A DNA stretch of 6,151 nucleotides from Clostridiales bacterium. Lineage in GTDB: Bacteria; Bacillota; Clostridia; Oscillospirales; Butyricicoccaceae. Each line of letters starts with the position of its first letter. Positions within the stretch are counted from its first letter, which is position 1. Location of the stretch: contig JAHZHY010000163.1 in assembly GCA_019420045.1 (NCBI GenBank), forward strand, positions 1 to 6,151, in the 5' to 3' direction. Of the stretch, positions 5,380-6,151 are shown piece by piece. The notes under the pieces were generated by a model that saw only the letters and a list, made by a program, of their open reading frames with translations, was not told where the DNA came from and ran no database searches. Both the position numbers and the translations under genes were made by a program.

Positions 5380-6151
5380 ATGGTTTTTTTAACAGAAGGG
5401 ATCCTCTCCATCACTTGGCAGCAAGTGGTGATGTATGTCATCGGCGGCCTGCTGATCTGGCTGGCGGTGAAGAAGGAAATGGAACCGGCGCTGCTTTTGC
5501 CCATGGGCTTTGGTGCCATCCTGGTCAATATCCCCATGTCCGGGGTGCTCACCCAGACCATGGAAGGGGCCGGCCAGGTAGAAGGTATTATCGATTGGCT
5601 CTTTGAAGTGGGCATTCACGCCTCGGAAGCCATGCCTCTGCTGCTTTTTATTGGCATCGGCGCCATGATCGATTTCGGACCGGTGCTTTCCAACCCCAAG
5701 CTGCTGCTCTTTGGCGCGGCGGCTCAGTTCGGTGTGTTCCTCACAATTACCGTGGCCTCTCTGCTGGGCTTTGATCTGGTGGACTCGGCGGCCATCGGCA
5801 TCATCGGTGCGGCCGACGGCCCCACTTCCATTCTGGTCAGCCTGGTGCTGGGCAGTAAGTACATCGGCGCCATCGCAGTGGCGGCCTATTCCTATATGGC
5901 TCTGGTGCCCATTATCCAGCCCTTTGCCATCAAGCTGTGCACCACCAAAAAAGAGCGGCGCATCCGTATGCCCTATGAGCCCAAGAGCGTCAGCCGTATG
6001 ACCCGGCTGCTCTTCCCCATCGGCGTGACACTGGTGGCCGGTCTGGTGGCTCCCGCTTCGGTGAGCCTGGTGGGCTTCCTCATGTTTGGCAACCTGATCC
6101 GCGAGTGCGGCGTGCTGGAGAACCTGTCCCAGACCGCTCAGAAGGAGCTGG
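5380..6151 (+). CDS. Sodium-ion-translocating decarboxylase beta subunit (OadB/GcdB/MmdB family), 5' part
   Basis: The first 257 residues of a polytopic membrane protein; no stop is reached before the window ends. This subunit decarboxylates carboxybiotin delivered by the biotin carrier and couples it to Na+ export, in oxaloacetate, glutaconyl-CoA or methylmalonyl-CoA decarboxylase. Family signatures are clear: EPALLLPMGFGAILVNIP (35-52), LLFIGIGAMIDFGP (88-101), GAAAQFG (112-118), AAIGIIGAADGPTS (137-150) with D146, which matches the essential Na+-site Asp (D203 of the Klebsiella protein), then AIAVAAYSYMALVPIIQP (164-181) with Y172, TTKKERRIRM (188-197) and FGNLIRECG (236-244). Several hydrophobic helices fit the fold. 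The start at 5380 has GGAG (5369-5372) 7 nt upstream and an in-frame stop at 5341. RECG replaces the usual RESG. Which decarboxylase it serves cannot be told, since alpha, gamma and carrier genes are not in view; an operon continuing to the right is likely. Confidence 0.95.
   Translation, partial: MVFLTEGILSITWQQVVMYVIGGLLIWLAVKKEMEPALLLPMGFGAILVNIPMSGVLTQTMEGAGQVEGIIDWLFEVGIHASEAMPLLLFIGIGAMIDFGPVLSNPKLLLFGAAAQFGVFLTITVASLLGFDLVDSAAIGIIGAADGPTSILVSLVLGSKYIGAIAVAAYSYMALVPIIQPFAIKLCTTKKERRIRMPYEPKSVSRMTRLLFPIGVTLVAGLVAPASVSLVGFLMFGNLIRECGVLENLSQTAQKEL

Noticed and set aside
5339..5606. Small plus-strand ORF beginning ATGAATAGGACGG ahead of the decarboxylase gene
   Set aside because: It runs out of frame through the well-supported beta-subunit coding sequence and has no ribosome site.

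Overview
The window is a 6.15-kb piece of a fairly GC-rich bacterial chromosome. It probably comes from an anaerobic Firmicute of the class Clostridia. The reasons are the strong AAGGAGG-type ribosome sites, a surface enzyme anchored by three S-layer-homology (SLH) repeats, an ApbE lipoprotein of clostridial style, and a subunit of a sodium-pumping decarboxylase. An Oscillospiraceae gut organism (Flavonifractor/Pseudoflavonifractor-like) would fit. That placement is inference from gene content and style; no marker gene is present.

Left part, minus strand (about 4140 down to 66): three genes read leftward and look like one operon. They are an exported SLH-anchored glycosyl hydrolase 18 (4102-2402), an M42 metallo-aminopeptidase (2351-1317) and an Xaa-Pro-dipeptidase-like amidohydrolase (1290-103). 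The gaps are 50 and 26 bp, each downstream gene has its own good Shine-Dalgarno, and no terminator lies between them. A strong, nearly symmetric terminator (66-98) closes the operon. Positions 1-65 are AT-rich intergenic sequence with no gene visible. Together the three products suggest attack on cell-wall or surface glycans outside the cell and peptide trimming inside it, but the substrates cannot be read from the sequence.

Middle, 4103-4238: a divergent intergenic region between the hydrolase and apbE. It carries a perfect 10-bp inverted repeat (arms 4113-4122 and 4164-4173) whose arms coincide with possible -35 boxes of two face-to-face promoters. One arm also touches the hydrolase ribosome site.

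Right part, plus strand: apbE (FAD:protein FMN transferase lipoprotein, best start TTG at 4239), then a 124-bp gap, then the 5' part of an oadB/gcdB/mmdB-type sodium-pump beta subunit that runs off the window. The gap holds the best promoter of the window (TTGACA-17-TAAAAT with extended -10). Operator-like inverted repeats lie just upstream of it and at its predicted start point. ApbE (maturation of flavoproteins such as Rnf or Nqr subunits) and the decarboxylase beta subunit both belong to membrane ion-gradient energetics, but they appear to be separately transcribed.

I see no mobile element, CRISPR, tRNA or rRNA, and no convincing undescribed system. The most interesting signals are regulatory (the two intergenic regions) and the altered GH18 signature.
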